A DNA stretch of 64,000 nt from Bacillus infantis NRRL B-14911 (lineage in GTDB: Bacteria; Bacillota; Bacilli; Bacillales; Cytobacillaceae): the NCBI RefSeq assembly GCF_000473245.1, contig NC_022524.1:396501-460500 (forward strand), in the 5' to 3' direction. The translations under genes and the position numbers were made by a program. How positions within the stretch are numbered: the stretch's first letter is position 1; each line of letters starts with the position of its first letter. Below, piece after piece: positions 43,307 through 52,047 of this stretch. The notes under the pieces were generated by a model that saw only the letters and a list, made by a program, of their open reading frames with translations, was not told the DNA's origin and did no database searches.

Positions 43307-44046
43307 TGATTCGGCATCGGGCATTCCCTTTTGTTCTGGCCCTTCTCCTGCTGTTCATCTCTGCAGGCGCAGCACACGCTGAAGAAAACGGAATTCCCGC
43401 CCCGTCCGGGGATATATATGTCCAGGATTTTGCAGATGTCCTAAGCCTGGAGCAGGAAAATGAAATACGGGCCCTCGGGCGCTCTCTTGAAGACCGGACC
43501 ACTGCCCAGGTAGCAGTCCTGACAGTGGAAACAACCGGGGGAAGGCCAATTGAGGAATACGCGAACCAGGCATTCCGGCAATATGCAATCGGCAGTGCCG
43601 AAGAAAACAATGGCGTCCTGCTTGTTCTTGCCATGAAGGACAAAAAAGCCCGGATTGAAGTCGGCTATGGGCTGGAGGGCCGGATACCTGACGGCAAAGC
43701 CGGAAGGATACTGGATGAAATGACGATTCCGCTGCTCCAGGCCGGACAGCCGGGGCAGGCTGTCCTTGACACCTATAAAACACTTGCCGGCGAAGCCGCA
43801 GCGGAGTATGGCCAGGGCCAGGGTACAGCACAGCCTGCAGGAGAGCAGGGCACAGGCATTCCTTCCTGGCTATTATTTATTATTATCGTCGGGGTCATTG
43901 TGCTGGATTTCATGTTCTTTGGCGGTACACTGACCTATATTCTTCTTTCTGTCATTTCGCGGGGCGGAGGAAGAGGCGGCGGAGGCGGACCACGTGGCGG
44001 CGGGGGAGGCTCATCCGGCGGCGGAGGTGCCAGCAGGGGCTGGTGA
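43306..44046 (+). CDS. TPM-domain protein, YgcG family
   Basis: Protein of 246 residues: signal peptide (about 1-24), TPM domain (about 35-165, VQDFADVLSLEQENEIRALG, NNGVLLVLAMKDKKARIEVGYGLEG), a membrane segment (about 183-212), and a glycine-rich tail ending in SGGGGASRGW. TPM domains are phosphatase-like or peptidase-partner folds; the glycine tail is typical of YgcG proteins. Coupled to lemA by TAATG overlap. Confidence 0.92.
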   Translation: MIRHRAFPFVLALLLLFISAGAAHAEENGIPAPSGDIYVQDFADVLSLEQENEIRALGRSLEDRTTAQVAVLTVETTGGRPIEEYANQAFRQYAIGSAEENNGVLLVLAMKDKKARIEVGYGLEGRIPDGKAGRILDEMTIPLLQAGQPGQAVLDTYKTLAGEAAAEYGQGQGTAQPAGEQGTGIPSWLLFIIIVGVIVLDFMFFGGTLTYILLSVISRGGGRGGGGGPRGGGGGSSGGGGASRGW

Positions 44047-44082
44047 GAGAGAAAAGAAGGGCTGCTTGCGTGTGATTTTGCC

Positions 44083-44160
44083 GATTCGGTAGAAAAAGTC
44101 AGGAAATAATCAAAAAAACACTGGCTTTAAGTGAATGAATCCTTCAATCGGTAAATTCAA
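44083..44160. repeat. Remote copies of the GGTAGAAT repeat motif
   Basis: ATTCGGTAGAAAAAG (44084) and AATCGGTAAATTCAA (44146) resemble the tandem 21-base repeat at 26462-26563; they are 62 bases apart, nearly three repeat lengths. Weak evidence. Confidence 0.35.
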
Positions 44161-44247
44161 GCACCGCTCTGATTCTAAACCACTCACATTCAGCCGCTGC
44201 AAACACGTCTTAAGGCTAACCCCGAGCTTTAGACGAACAGATTAATA

Positions 44248-44287
44248 AAAAGCCGGAAACTATGAATGATTAGTTTTCGGCTTTTCA
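44248..44287 (-). terminator. Terminator of the DUF2268 operon
   Basis: A 15-bp stem (AAAAGCCGGAAACTA with TAGTTTTCGGCTTTT, one wobble) gives a T-rich end on the minus strand, just after the frameshifted gene. Confidence 0.82.
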
Positions 44288-44292
44288 CCATT

Positions 44293-44445
44293 TTAGGATA
44301 ATATTTTTGAAATCTTCTTCATCGCTTCGTCCGGGCAGAAACCGGAGAAATGCTGCAATAGTTTTTCTCTGGCTTCCTCTCTGCTGATAGAGAGGCGATC
44401 AATCCCGTTTTTCTCCAGCCAGCTTTTTAGGAGGTGCTGTTCCAT
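44293..44445 (-). pseudogene. C-terminal part of AlkZ-related protein, separated by frameshift
   Basis: Frame of 50 codons: EQHLLKSWLEKNGIDRLSISREEAREKLLQHF, then SGFCPDEAMKKISKILS. It begins inside the end of the upstream gene in another frame (19-base overlap). Adding one base at ACC-TCC near 44430 gives a continuous reading ...NGWNSTLLKSWLEKNG..., which restores the length expected for an AlkZ-related protein (about 220 residues). An independent small gene is the alternative, but its ribosome site is weak. Confidence 0.6.
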
Positions 44446-44957
44446 CCGTTCGTTTCCCCTGCTTCATTTTGTTTTTCCTTTATTCCGGAAATGACAATAT
44501 CCATGCTTCCCTGCAGTTCCTGCAATCCTTGGTCGAAAGCCTTTTTGTGCTCTTTGCCAAGCATGTTCGCCTCTTTCCGCAAAAGGCGTGTATCAATTCC
44601 TTCCTGTGAGCGGATAAGGCTGTACAGAGTCAGCGCTTCTTTTGAAAGCTCCCCCTTATGGTATCTTTCTTCAGGCCCATCGTTTTTTCCCAGAACAGCG
44701 AGAAAAAGAGGTACCCAGTCTTTTGAAATGAAAACTGCCTTTTTACTGATGAACTTTCCGTAAGCGGCAATCCCTTCCCCCGCAAACCGGGTCCGCCATG
44801 TCCAAGGGTCTGAATCTCCCCCTGCATGCCAGCTTACAGGATCCGTAATGGTATTGAGCGCCGGGTATCCCGGAATGAGGGGAGCCAGCGGCAGCAGGCC
44901 TATCTCCTTGATGATGACTGCTGCTTCATTAAATTCCACTGCTTTGTAATCTTTCAT
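44427..44957 (-). CDS. AlkZ-related protein, N-terminal part (probable frameshift)
   Basis: Protein of 176 residues. SWHAGGDSDPWTWRTRFAGEGIAAYGKFI and KAVFISKDWVPLFLAVL are the core of AlkZ-related proteins, distant relatives of the YcaQ/AlkZ DNA glycosylase fold. It stops early (NGWNSTS) where relatives continue for about 45 residues; the missing part is in the next frame. A real loss-of-function frameshift or a sequencing error cannot be told apart. Overlaps the DUF2268 gene by four bases. Confidence 0.7.
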   Translation of the reverse strand: MKDYKAVEFNEAAVIIKEIGLLPLAPLIPGYPALNTITDPVSWHAGGDSDPWTWRTRFAGEGIAAYGKFISKKAVFISKDWVPLFLAVLGKNDGPEERYHKGELSKEALTLYSLIRSQEGIDTRLLRKEANMLGKEHKKAFDQGLQELQGSMDIVISGIKEKQNEAGETNGWNSTS

Positions 44958-45913
44958 GATTCAGCTTCCTCCTTTGGATAATATCTTTCTATGTATCTGC
45001 CTTTTTTCAATATTTCATCAGGCGAAGCGGCTGTCCACTCTTCGACGGTGCTGCCTGTTTCTTCAATGTAGGCTTTCACGATTTTGTATCCTTCGCTGTA
45101 GCCGTAATGGAGGGGAAGGGGGCCACCGCCATTAAGCACTTCAAGTGATCGGCTAAAGTCAGCCTTATGGAGGTCGTCTCTCACCTTATTCCAGAAAACT
45201 GGAGCTGCCTTTGTATCGAGGGGGAGGCTGGTCATTCCCGGATATACTGTTTCTTCAAACATGACGGCTTTTCCCTCAAAAACAAGGTTGTCCAAAACTG
45301 TATTCTGATGAGAACTCTCAAAATGCTGCTCTGTCCATGTGCTGTGATGGTATTCATGGGATATTGAACTTTTGATCATGCGATCAGAAGAATTATAATC
45401 ACTATAATAAAAAATAATCCTGCCGGCACCGGTGGCCACCATGGTTTTAACCATTGTGTTGTCTGTCGGAAAAATGCACACATTGATGTCTTTAGTGGAT
45501 GGGAGAATTTCAGAAGATTTTTCGAGCGCTTCTTTAATAATGGAGTCCAAATGCTCTTTGTCCATTGATTCAATTACTTTATTAAGGGTACCTGGAAATT
45601 TGTTCACCTGATAATCCTGGATTTCCTCTGCCATATGAGGGTAATCAAGGTCTGTAAAACATTCCTTTTCAATAGGCTTAAGAATTTTTTCTTCATAAAG
45701 TGCCTGCCGTTCCTGGCGTGGTGTCTGTTCAAGATTATCCAGATAATCTTCATAGAGGTACTGTGCATGGACAATGTTGAAATTCTGGTTTCCGCCATCA
45801 TTTTTGAAGGATGAGACGACCGGCTTAGTTGCTTCATCGGCCTCTTTTTCACATCCGGCAAGAACTGCAGAAATGAGTATGAGAGTAACCAGCGTAAGGA
45901 GGGGCTGTTTCAT
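44954..45913 (-). CDS. DUF2268 putative zinc protease lipoprotein
   Basis: Protein of 319 residues with lipobox VLAGC (about Cys21) and a C-terminal metallopeptidase-like domain. The zinc motif is HEYHH in SSISHEYHHSTW, with a distal glutamate likely in VFEGKAVMFEE, the DUF2268 pattern. A surface-attached protease is likely; substrate unknown. ATG at 45913 is used. First gene of an operon with the AlkZ-related gene, whose start overlaps its end. Confidence 0.87.
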   Translation of the reverse strand: MKQPLLTLVTLILISAVLAGCEKEADEATKPVVSSFKNDGGNQNFNIVHAQYLYEDYLDNLEQTPRQERQALYEEKILKPIEKECFTDLDYPHMAEEIQDYQVNKFPGTLNKVIESMDKEHLDSIIKEALEKSSEILPSTKDINVCIFPTDNTMVKTMVATGAGRIIFYYSDYNSSDRMIKSSISHEYHHSTWTEQHFESSHQNTVLDNLVFEGKAVMFEETVYPGMTSLPLDTKAAPVFWNKVRDDLHKADFSRSLEVLNGGGPLPLHYGYSEGYKIVKAYIEETGSTVEEWTAASPDEILKKGRYIERYYPKEEAES

Positions 45914-46051
45914 CACGGTGCCTGCCTTTCTGTTAAATTAGGATATAAATATTATAGTTTAAATTTGGAAAAAATTACATGGTGTATCCCATATCTCCTT
46001 TCACCTTGAAAACGTTAAGCATATGTCCAGGAAAATGATTGGAGGCCGACT

Positions 46052-46870
46052 ATGAAAAAACTGCTCATTTTAGGAGCCAGCGGGCTTATAGGAAAAGCTT
46101 TGGCAGAACAGGTAAGGGAGGATTTTAAGATTTATGCTACTTATCATTCTGCGGTGAATAGAACTGTGTCCGAGAGGGACATTCAGCTTGATGTCGGTGA
46201 CCCTGGTGCTGCAGGGAGCCTGATTTCATCCATCAGGCCGGATATCACGGTTTCCTGCTTAAGGGGGGACTTTTCCGCTCAGCTTAAGTTCCATCAGGAG
46301 CTTGCGGAAGCAATGAAGGATGGAAACTCCATGCTTTATTATTTTTCAACAGCCAATGTTTTTGATGGGGATTTTTCAAAGCACCATAACGAGAATGATA
46401 TGCCTCAATCACAGACCGATTATGGCCGTTTTAAGATCCGATGTGAAAGCATGCTGCAGGGGGTTCTGGGGGAGAGGGCAGCGATCATCCGGATTCCTGC
46501 AATATGGGGGAAGAAATCTCAAAGGTTAAGCCATCTTAAAGATGCGCTTCAGAAGAAGGAAGGGATGGAGGCTTACACTAATCTGGCATGCAATCATTTA
46601 ACGGATGTGCAGCTGGCGAGGGCGGTGAGTTATATGATGGAGAACAGGCTGAAGGGAATCTTCCATTTAGGAACAAAAGATATGCTTTCGCAGTTTGCAT
46701 TTGCCGCCAGGCTGGCAGAGCGTCTGCCAGGAAATCAGGAGAGTATCCGGCCTGTCATTTTCGAGGACGAACATAACAGCTATCATTTTGGCCTTGAGTC
46801 CATCAGGCAGGATATTCCTCCGCATCTGGTATTCTCTCATGACGATATGATCGAAGAATTATTGAAGTAA
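46052..46870 (+). CDS. RmlD-like sugar-nucleotide reductase/SDR
   Basis: Extended short-chain dehydrogenase of 272 residues. Nucleotide loop LGASGLIGKAL, catalytic-type YGRFK (YxxxK-like in DYGRFKIRCE), and the RmlD-type centre FSTANVFDGDFSKHHNENDMPQ. It probably reduces a nucleotide sugar or a related substrate. No rhamnose-pathway neighbours are present, so a broader role is possible. Good GGAGG site. Convergent with cstA. Confidence 0.85.
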   Translation: MKKLLILGASGLIGKALAEQVREDFKIYATYHSAVNRTVSERDIQLDVGDPGAAGSLISSIRPDITVSCLRGDFSAQLKFHQELAEAMKDGNSMLYYFSTANVFDGDFSKHHNENDMPQSQTDYGRFKIRCESMLQGVLGERAAIIRIPAIWGKKSQRLSHLKDALQKKEGMEAYTNLACNHLTDVQLARAVSYMMENRLKGIFHLGTKDMLSQFAFAARLAERLPGNQESIRPVIFEDEHNSYHFGLESIRQDIPPHLVFSHDDMIEELLK

Positions 46871-46871
46871 A

Positions 46872-46898
46872 CAAAAAAGGGCCGAGGCCCTTTTTGTA
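46872..46898. terminator. Bidirectional terminator before cstA end
   Basis: AAAAAGGGCC/GGCCCTTTTT stem with a tight loop, between convergent genes. Confidence 0.85.
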
Positions 46899-46900
46899 GT

Positions 46901-48337
46901 TTATGCCGCGCGGAAATCCTTGCTGTTCACCCGCAGCTGGCGGTATTTGAATATCTGGCTGATATACCAGGCGAGCACGGCGGCCGCCAGCGAGAAGCCA
47001 ATGATCATGGACAGCCGGTAATCCATCCCCAATCCTTCCGGTGCGTAAAAAATATACGTGCAGACGACGCCTGTCATAAACAGGGCCGGCACCCCGCAGA
47101 TCCAGTGAAAGCGGCTGTTCTTCAGAAGGTATACAGTGCCTGTCCACAGCATGACGGTAGCAACCACCTGATTGGTCCAGCCCACATATCTCCAGAGGAA
47201 AGTGTAGTCAATGGTTGCCAGGAACAGAGCCGGCACTGCAACCAGCACGGTTACCAGAAGAATCTTGATTTTGCTTTCCATATTAAAGAATTTGGCAAAG
47301 ATTTCAGTCAGGATCATACGGGAAGAGCGAAGTGCCGTATCTCCCGTGGTGATAGGCAGAATGATAACGCCAAGAATGGCCAGGATTCCGCCAAGTGTCC
47401 CAAGAAGGGAGGTGGAGATTTCATTCACGACTCCGGATGGGCCTCCTGCTGCGAGTGCCTCTCCCAGGCCGGCTGTTCCATTGAAAAAGGTCATGCCGGC
47501 TGCTGCCCAGATAAGGGCGATGACGCCTTCAGTAACCATGGCGCCATAAAAGATTTTGCGGCCGTCTGATTCTTTTTTCATCGTACAGGCGACAATCGGG
47601 CTTTGCGTACAGTGGAATCCTGAAATGGCTCCGCATGAAATGGTGACCATCAATAGCGGCCAGATCGGCAGCTCCCCTGGATGAAGGTTCTCCAATGTCA
47701 GGTTGGGGATGCTTTTACCGGAAAAAAGTAATGAAATGCCGATTGCCAATGCCATGAAAAGCAGGATGCCGCCGAGCAGAGGGTAAATCTTCCCGATAAC
47801 GCGGTTGATCGGCAGGATGGTTGCCAGCAGGAAATAGGCAAAAATAATCAGCAGCGAGACCGTAAAACTGAGAGGTGTCAGCTGGGCGATCAGCTGGGCG
47901 GGGCCGGCGGTGAACGCGGCTGCCACCAGCACCATCAATACAAGCGAAACGACGCTGATAATGGTTTTAACGGTTTGTCCGAGATAACGGCCGACAAGGG
48001 AAGGGTATTGTTCTCCCTGATGGCGGAGGGACATCATGCCTGAAAAATAGTCATGGACGCCTCCTGCAAAAATTGTTCCTGCCACTATCCAAATAAAGGC
48101 TGCAGGACCGTATAAGGCTCCGGCCACCGCTCCGTAGATCGGCCCGAGGCCAGCTATATTTAAGAGCTGAATCAGGTTTCCCTTCCACCAGCTCATCGGT
48201 ACATAATCGAGATTGTCCCTTTTCGTATATGCAGGTGTCGGAGTGCTGTCATTAATGATGAATACGCGTTCCACAAATTTAGAATAAAAAACGTAGCCGA
48301 GTACAAGCAGGACTAGTGCTCCAAAAAAAGTAGCCAT
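46901..48337 (-). CDS. cstA: CstA-family carbon-starvation/pyruvate transporter
   Basis: Membrane protein of 478 residues with over a dozen hydrophobic segments. VHDYFSGMMSLRHQGEQYPSLVGRYLG, TISCGAISGFHCTQSP and FYGAMVTEGVIALIWAAAG are typical of CstA/BtsT, pyruvate- and peptide-uptake transporters induced on carbon starvation. ATG at 48337 follows AGGAGGAG; the longer frame to 48397 is not supported. Upstream dyad at 48442-48471. Confidence 0.92.
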   Translation of the reverse strand: MATFFGALVLLVLGYVFYSKFVERVFIINDSTPTPAYTKRDNLDYVPMSWWKGNLIQLLNIAGLGPIYGAVAGALYGPAAFIWIVAGTIFAGGVHDYFSGMMSLRHQGEQYPSLVGRYLGQTVKTIISVVSLVLMVLVAAAFTAGPAQLIAQLTPLSFTVSLLIIFAYFLLATILPINRVIGKIYPLLGGILLFMALAIGISLLFSGKSIPNLTLENLHPGELPIWPLLMVTISCGAISGFHCTQSPIVACTMKKESDGRKIFYGAMVTEGVIALIWAAAGMTFFNGTAGLGEALAAGGPSGVVNEISTSLLGTLGGILAILGVIILPITTGDTALRSSRMILTEIFAKFFNMESKIKILLVTVLVAVPALFLATIDYTFLWRYVGWTNQVVATVMLWTGTVYLLKNSRFHWICGVPALFMTGVVCTYIFYAPEGLGMDYRLSMIIGFSLAAAVLAWYISQIFKYRQLRVNSKDFRAA

Positions 48338-48637
48338 TATTGTTCTCCTCCTGTTGATTGCTTTTGGAATATGAAACATTTTAACACTTTTATGCATAAA
48401 AACAACAGATTTTTCAGAAAAAATATAAAATTTGGTTTATTGGCTCTGGACACCATTCTTGCACCAGAGCCTATTTAATCATAAAGAAAGCCCTTACTGC
48501 CCAGCGGACTTTTTTCCTGAATTCCAATAAGCTATGGGCTGTTGCTTCTAGAGGAAATGGGGAAGATGCATGTATGATATTCCGATAGTGCGGGACACTA
48601 ACGGCTATTAAGACACATGACGGCAGGAGCATTAAAT
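48338..48637. other. Gene-free stretch with a leader dyad before cstA
   Basis: GGCTCTGG (48442-48449) and CCAGAGCC (48464-48471) are perfect complements with a 14-base centre. On the minus strand this hairpin lies 105 bases upstream of cstA. It may be a leader structure or an operator. No gene is seen. Confidence 0.5.
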
Positions 48638-49198
48638 ATGAGCCACACAGCTGCCCATTACGCCATTTTATGGACCGTTCTGATTGCTACCGGTGCAGGC
48701 AGTCTATATTTGATAAGGTATAACACTCTCCGCTATGGGATTATGTTCATATTGAGCAGCATCACTGCCGCACTATTCTGCGTAATGTTTTTCAGGATGG
48801 GCTTTTACCGCTATGCTCTGCCAATGAAAGAGGTTCTGCCGGCAGCAGCCGTCAGCTTCAGTTTCCTGGCAATATTATTGATTAGGTACAGACCTGAAAA
48901 AAACACTTTTCCTTTCTTTTTTATCAGTATCACAGCCGTGTTTTCCATTGAAGTCCTTTTAAAGGATTATGCGGGCTTTATAAGGTTTCACAATGGCTGG
49001 GATTATTGGGACTCTTATTCCCTTTATTGGCTTTTCCTCCGCCTGATGGGGTTTGTGGGCGAGTTTTTTATCCCAAGAGCCTACCGGACCCCAATCAGAA
49101 CAAATACAAAGGGTTATTGGCTTCTTTTTATTGCCATGTTGATTTATGCCTGCTTTGGTGTGTATATACTAAATAAAGGATGGGCGGAAATATTGTAG
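48638..49198 (+). CDS. Multi-pass membrane protein, CBO0543-like
   Basis: Protein of 186 residues with about five membrane segments. FHNGWDYWDSYSLYWLFLRLMGFVGEFF recalls the CBO0543-type proteins (as at 20678), but the match is distant. Function unknown. ATG at 48638 has AGGAG at 9 bases; the frame to 48617 has no site. Confidence 0.65.
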   Translation: MSHTAAHYAILWTVLIATGAGSLYLIRYNTLRYGIMFILSSITAALFCVMFFRMGFYRYALPMKEVLPAAAVSFSFLAILLIRYRPEKNTFPFFFISITAVFSIEVLLKDYAGFIRFHNGWDYWDSYSLYWLFLRLMGFVGEFFIPRAYRTPIRTNTKGYWLLFIAMLIYACFGVYILNKGWAEIL

Positions 49199-49204
49199 TT
49201 GTGC

Positions 49205-49232
49205 AAAAGCTGCTGCCAGGCAGCTTTTTCCA
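49205..49232 (+). terminator. Terminator after the membrane protein gene
   Basis: AAAAGCTGC/GCAGCTTTT stem with loop TGCCAG and TTTTT. Confidence 0.82.
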
Positions 49233-49309
49233 ATTAATTAAGGTAAATATATCCACTTTAGAGAAAAGGATGTAAAATGGGGGGGACGAAGTAATCGGGA
49301 GGAGCTGTA

Positions 49310-50134
49310 ATGAAAGCTGTTTTCTTTGATCTGGATGGGACCCTGCTGGACCGTGATGCTTCTATAAAAGAATTCTCAATTCAGCAGTATCAGAGATATT
49401 ACGATAAACTCAGCCACATCCCTCAAGCTGTGTTCACGAATAGATTCAAAGAACTGGATGCCCGGGGATATGTCTGGAAAGATAAAGTCTATCAGCAGAT
49501 GGAAGCGGAATTCACTTTCCAAGGGATTGCGGCTGAAGATCTTTTAATGGATTATCTTAATCATTTCCACCAAAGCTGTGTTCCGTTTCCCCATCTAATT
49601 GAAACATTGTCTGATTTGAGAGACAGGCAGATAAAGATGGGGATTATCTCGAATGGCAGATGGGGTTTTCAAATGGCGAGTATCCAGGCTCTTCAGGTTG
49701 AGGAATATTTCGGAGTGATCCTGATTTCGGAGCAGGAGGGCATCAGCAAGCCGGATCCGCAAATCTTTCACAGAGCTATGGACAGGCTCTGCGTTTCTCC
49801 ATATGAGAGTGTGTTTGTCGGAGACCATCCGGTTAACGATATAGAAGGCTCAAAGAGGTGCGGAATGGAAGCTGTATGGAAGAGGGATCCAAACTGGAAT
49901 AATACGGCTGTGAAGTGGAAGATTGATGATTTAAAAGAACTTCCGTTGTTGATAGATAGAATGAGAAGGCTGGCGTCTATCTGCACGATTCGGACGGAGC
50001 GTGCGGATATCTCTGGCATCTCTTCAGCTGGAAGAAAGCGGAGTGTCTCGAAGGGGACAGTGCGGATGCGGCATTCAGCTGGGCAGAAAAAGCAGGCTGC
50101 TATCTTTTTTACCAACATTGCGACAAGGCTCTGA
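49310..50134 (+). CDS. HAD-family hydrolase with abnormal C-terminus
   Basis: Protein of 274 residues. The HAD motifs are intact: motif I FDLDGTLLDRD, motif II IISNG, motif III around KPDPQIF, motif IV VGDHPVND. The fold should end near residue 222 (LPLLIDRM). The next 50 residues (from RRLASICTIRTERADIS) are basic, unlike HAD enzymes, and arise because the frame runs, out of frame, into a DUF4275 remnant. The phosphatase part may still work. Reaction likely phosphate removal from a small metabolite. Confidence 0.82.
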   Translation: MKAVFFDLDGTLLDRDASIKEFSIQQYQRYYDKLSHIPQAVFTNRFKELDARGYVWKDKVYQQMEAEFTFQGIAAEDLLMDYLNHFHQSCVPFPHLIETLSDLRDRQIKMGIISNGRWGFQMASIQALQVEEYFGVILISEQEGISKPDPQIFHRAMDRLCVSPYESVFVGDHPVNDIEGSKRCGMEAVWKRDPNWNNTAVKWKIDDLKELPLLIDRMRRLASICTIRTERADISGISSAGRKRSVSKGTVRMRHSAGQKKQAAIFFTNIATRL

Positions 50135-50304
50135 TTCTCGATGATGCCTTTGCCCTTCAAACCTGCGATCTGCTGGGAGAGGAAGATGTGTATATAACAG
50201 ACAGGCAGTTTCGCTGGACCTATGTCAGAACACATGAGACAGGTTTGTGCGGGCCGTATTTCCATCATCTTGACAAATCTCCGGCTGCTATTAAATTCAA
50301 GTAG
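49960..50304 (+). pseudogene. DUF4275 gene remnant, N-terminus lost
   Basis: In the frame after a stop at 49957, the reading is VYLHDSDGACGYLWHLFSW, KKAECLEGDSADAAF, CYLFYQHCDKALILDDA, ITDRQFRWTYVRTHETGLCGPYF, then stop at 50302. This is the C-terminal 110 residues of a DUF4275 protein (normally about 145-150). There is no start codon or ribosome site; a deletion seems to have fused it to the end of the HAD gene. Confidence 0.75.
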
Positions 50305-50320
50305 GCTCGGCCAGCATAAG

Positions 50321-50354
50321 AAAGTCCCGGGAAATGGCCCCGGGACTCTTTATT
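50321..50354. terminator. Bidirectional terminator
   Basis: AGTCCCGGG/CCCGGGACT perfect 9-bp stem with loop AAATGGC and T-rich flanks, between convergent units. Confidence 0.85.
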
Positions 50355-50358
50355 TTAA

Positions 50359-50754
50359 TTAATATGCATCTGTTCTATGCTTTTCACCGAAAACATGGCT
50401 GTCCAGGTATTTATGGAAGAACCATTCTCCTGCTGCAATGACGATGGCGCTGATGATAGAAGCGATGATGATGTCACTGTCATTGGCAACAAGGTTATTG
50501 CCCATGAACCAGATAACCAGGAATGCGAGCACCGCATCTGAAATAGTCGCAATCAAATTTCTTTTTCCCTGGTCTGAACGGTCTCCTGTTGTACGGAAGA
50601 TTAACAGGTCGCCGGCAATATAAGCCAGAATGGTCAGAACCACACTAATGAGCAGGGAATCGGTCAGACTTACATCAAAAAAGCCGGTTAAGATAATGCC
50701 CAATACAACAGCAATCATCACAAATTTAATGAGAAGTGCCTTAACATGTTCCAT
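50359..50754 (-). CDS. DUF2512 (YndM-like) membrane protein
   Basis: Protein of 131 residues with four membrane segments. MEHVKALLIKFVMIAVVLGIILTGFFDVSLTDSLLISVVLTILAYIAGDL shows the DUF2512 family start, with the charged FRTTGDRSDQGKRN loop. Function unknown in the family. AGGAGGATG precedes the start. Confidence 0.87.
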   Translation of the reverse strand: MEHVKALLIKFVMIAVVLGIILTGFFDVSLTDSLLISVVLTILAYIAGDLLIFRTTGDRSDQGKRNLIATISDAVLAFLVIWFMGNNLVANDSDIIIASIISAIVIAAGEWFFHKYLDSHVFGEKHRTDAY

Positions 50755-50959
50755 TGTTCATCCTCCTTCTGTGGTGTTGGTATATCCATTACTTAGCCTG
50801 GCCAGCCCGGGCATAAACCCAAATATTTTCCTGCAGGAAAGGGAATTAATACCAAAAATAATCATGCTTAAAAGGGTGGCAAGCGGGTAATGATTGGTAA
50901 AATCCTGAAAAAATTGCTTCATACTGATTCAATAAAATAGCAGTAATCCAGGGAAATAT

Positions 50960-51178
50960 ATGGCCAACATCCAACATGAAATGGAGCTGAGCAGCATGGA
51001 CGGTAAAGGGACCGACCAGATCATCAAACTTCTGGAAGATGAGAAAAAGCTCTATGAAGATAAACAGATCAAGCTGGCTATCGAAAAGGGGAGCAAAGAG
51101 AAGGAAGCTTATGTAAAGGGAATTTCAGAAGGATTATCGATTGCTGCAGCCATCATTTCCGGTGCTGGTGAGAAGTAA
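50960..51178 (+). CDS. Small helical protein, unknown
   Basis: Protein of 72 residues: a charged helix (TDQIIKLLEDEKKLYEDKQIKLAIEKGSKEKEAYV) and a more hydrophobic C-terminal part (GLSIAAAIISGAGEK). No family recognised. Ribosome site is weak (CAGGGA). Co-directed with the ZIP transporter gene 57 bases downstream. Confidence 0.55.
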   Translation: MANIQHEMELSSMDGKGTDQIIKLLEDEKKLYEDKQIKLAIEKGSKEKEAYVKGISEGLSIAAAIISGAGEK

Positions 51179-51234
51179 TCGACCCGGGGGAAGTAAAGGA
51201 CAGCGGACATTGGTGAGGAAAGGCAAGGGCTGAA

Positions 51235-51966
51235 ATGGACAATTCTTTCATTGGCATTATACTATCTGCAATGGCAACAGGATTGGGCGCTGTTCCAATC
51301 CTGTTTTTGGATAAAATTAACGGGAAAATGAAGTGCATCCTGCTGGGATTTGCTTCAGGGGTCATGATGGCAGCGACAGCTTTCAGCCTTATCCCTGAGG
51401 CACTTAAGGCCTCTAATTTACTGGTGCTCTCAATAGGGATGCTTGCCGGTACAATTATACTGAACTATGTGAATTCAAAGGTTTCGGAGCTGGATGCCGG
51501 CGACATACGCTTTAATCCAGGCATCGACAGAAAAACGCTTTTCATCGTCATTGCAATCATGCTTCATAATTTGCCGGAAGGCCTTTCGGTGGGGGTGAGC
51601 TACGGATCGGGCGAAGATAATCTCGGAACGATCATTGCTTTGGCTATCGGTCTGCAGAATGCCCCCGAGGGGTTCCTGGTCGCCATTTATTTACTCTCAG
51701 AAAATATCTCAAGAATTAAATCCCTCCTGATTGCCGCTCTTACGGGAGCGGTCGAAATCGTTACAGGGACGATCGGCTACTTTCTGGCATCAAAGGTGGA
51801 TGGCCTTGTTCCATATGGCCTGAGCTTTGCGGCCGGAGCTATGCTTTTTGTGATCTTTAAAGAGCTGATCCCTGACAGCAATGAAAGGAAGGAAGAGAAA
51901 ATTCCAACTTATGCTTTTGTGCTCGGGCTCCTTGCTATGCTGTTCCTTGTCCAGGAGTTTGGATAA
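51235..51966 (+). CDS. ZIP-family metal transporter
   Basis: Transporter of 243 residues with eight hydrophobic segments. The metal-site motifs HNLPEG (residues 103-108) and NAPEG (about 143-147) are the ZIP signature in TM4 and TM5. It should import zinc or another divalent metal. The start ATG follows GGCAAGGG. Ends before a long bidirectional hairpin. Confidence 0.93.
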   Translation: MDNSFIGIILSAMATGLGAVPILFLDKINGKMKCILLGFASGVMMAATAFSLIPEALKASNLLVLSIGMLAGTIILNYVNSKVSELDAGDIRFNPGIDRKTLFIVIAIMLHNLPEGLSVGVSYGSGEDNLGTIIALAIGLQNAPEGFLVAIYLLSENISRIKSLLIAALTGAVEIVTGTIGYFLASKVDGLVPYGLSFAAGAMLFVIFKELIPDSNERKEEKIPTYAFVLGLLAMLFLVQEFG

Positions 51967-51979
51967 GGAAAGGAAAAGG

Positions 51980-52024
51980 CAATGGCCGCAGGTTCGGAGA
52001 AGAATCCGGAACCTGCGGCCATTG
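51980..52024. terminator. Long bidirectional terminator-like hairpin
   Basis: CAATGGCCGCAGGTTC pairs with GAACCTGCGGCCATTG (16 bp) and continues with CGGA/TCCG, 45 bases in total, between convergent genes; no strong T-run. Confidence 0.75.
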
Positions 52025-52047
52025 TTCTGAGAAAAAGCCGGCAGCAT

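Noticed and set aside
50758-50922. 54-codon minus-strand frame upstream of the DUF2512 gene
   Set aside because: It has an ATG and a hydrophobic middle, but no ribosome site, and its end is just the ribosome site of the next gene.
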